Source: a cyanobacterium PCC 7702 (GTDB lineage: Bacteria; Cyanobacteriota; Cyanobacteriia; Cyanobacteriales; Nostocaceae). From it: DNA of 62,612 bases. The stretch is from assembly GCA_000332255.1 (NCBI GenBank), contig KB235926.1, forward strand, positions 4,229,344 through 4,291,955. The letters are read 5' to 3'. Positions 62,288-62,612 of this stretch are shown piece by piece (the first letter of the stretch is position 1; every line of letters begins with the position of its first letter). The notes below the pieces were generated by a model. The model searched no databases and was not told where the DNA came from. It worked only from the letters and a program-made list of their open reading frames with translations. Made by a program: the position numbers and the translations under genes.

Positions 62288-62612
62288 ATGAATAAGTTTT
62301 TTGGTATTGGACTTTTGGCTGCTTTGGCGATCGCCCCTAGCGCTGCATTTGCTCAACAAACCTCCGTTACCACCCAGCAACAAGACCAAGAAGCCAACGT
62401 TGTGGGTGTAGGTAACACTGTCGTTCAACAAGGCGACCAGTTTGCTCACACTCGTCAAATTAACATTAATAGAGGATTTTACTGCTCTGGCGGTTCTCAA
62501 GTTGCAGCTACTGTTCAAAATCAGTCCCAAAAGGCTAATGTAGCCGGAGCGTACAACACCGTTGCTCAAATTGGCAACCAAGCTGCTCGGACCGCTCAAA
62601 CTCAAATTTCTC
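62288..62612 (+). CDS. Secreted curlin-like repeat protein (partial, runs off the window)
   Basis: The reading frame is open from ATG 62288 to the window edge at 62612 (108 codons seen). Signal peptide MNKFFGIGLLAALAIAPSAA then FAQQ. Then two repeat-like units: QDQEANVVGVGNTVVQQGDQ and SQKANVAGAYNTVAQIGNQA, both with N-x-V/A-x-G-x-x-N-T-V-x-Q-x-G pattern as in curlin (CsgA-like) repeats. Between them a Cys-bearing stretch (RGFYCSGG). Curlin repeats stack to form extracellular amyloid fibres; here the spacing and the Gln/Asn ladder suit such a fold, but family membership needs a profile test. The 3' part is missing. Confidence 0.75.
   Translation, partial: MNKFFGIGLLAALAIAPSAAFAQQTSVTTQQQDQEANVVGVGNTVVQQGDQFAHTRQININRGFYCSGGSQVAATVQNQSQKANVAGAYNTVAQIGNQAARTAQTQIS

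Overview
The window comes from a filamentous, heterocyst-forming cyanobacterium (Nostocales type). The reasons are a psbA gene, a CpcT/CpeT-type phycobiliprotein lyase, hopanoid genes, frequent GCGATCGC (HIP1-like) palindromes, and above all a complete heterocyst-glycolipid island. Gene order from the lyase (about 13 kb) to hglB (about 43 kb) resembles what I remember of the Anabaena PCC 7120 region all5339 to alr5357. That comparison is from memory and was not checked here. Where no function is recognised, the entry says so.

Layout. 0-12.2 kb: psbA (D1 with Glu at position 130), a small Rieske ferredoxin, a rubrerythrin behind a PerR-like box, a BMP-type binding protein, a DUF3891 protein, an orphan sugar-ABC permease, a hypothetical protein and a very long TamB-like gene. 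12.9-17.4 kb: tRNA-Cys, the CpcT-type lyase, a TPR protein and two adjacent decayed genes (an SDR and a GMC oxidoreductase). 17.5-24.2 kb, minus strand: a probable operon read hgdB-hgdC-hgdA-DUF2141-GT2-hglT, for sugar epimerisation, glycosylation and export of heterocyst glycolipids. 25.0-43.4 kb, plus strand: a ParB-domain protein with a decayed methyltransferase-like tail, a 92-residue protein, then hglE, a small tail-anchored protein, hglD, hglC, hglA and hglB. These encode a type I synthase of polyunsaturated-fatty-acid-synthase style that builds the long-chain glycolipid aglycone and releases it reductively.

43.7-48.0 kb: a two-domain GHL10/aspartic-protease-like secreted protein, then a metal-handling pair (MerC-like and an 11-cysteine metallothionein) and two overlapping small genes of unknown role. 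48.1-53.2 kb: a hopanoid group (HpnB-type glycosyltransferase, squalene-hopene cyclase, squalene/phytoene-synthase-like enzyme). 53.2-62.6 kb: a small hypothetical, a two-component pair whose regulator is receiver-only, a DUF3386 protein, a receiver remnant, a sigma-70-like protein, DUF2330, an RnfD-like membrane protein, a polysaccharide deacetylase, an XRE regulator, and a secreted curlin-like repeat protein cut by the window end.

A short repeat (core close to CGNAGCGTNCCGGATGGCAT) occurs several times, including in frame inside hglE and hglC, and part of it lies at a deletion scar in the GMC pseudogene. A second hairpin repeat with a CTTTAG or CTAAAG core sits in three intergenic gaps. I saw no CRISPR array, rRNA or intact transposase.
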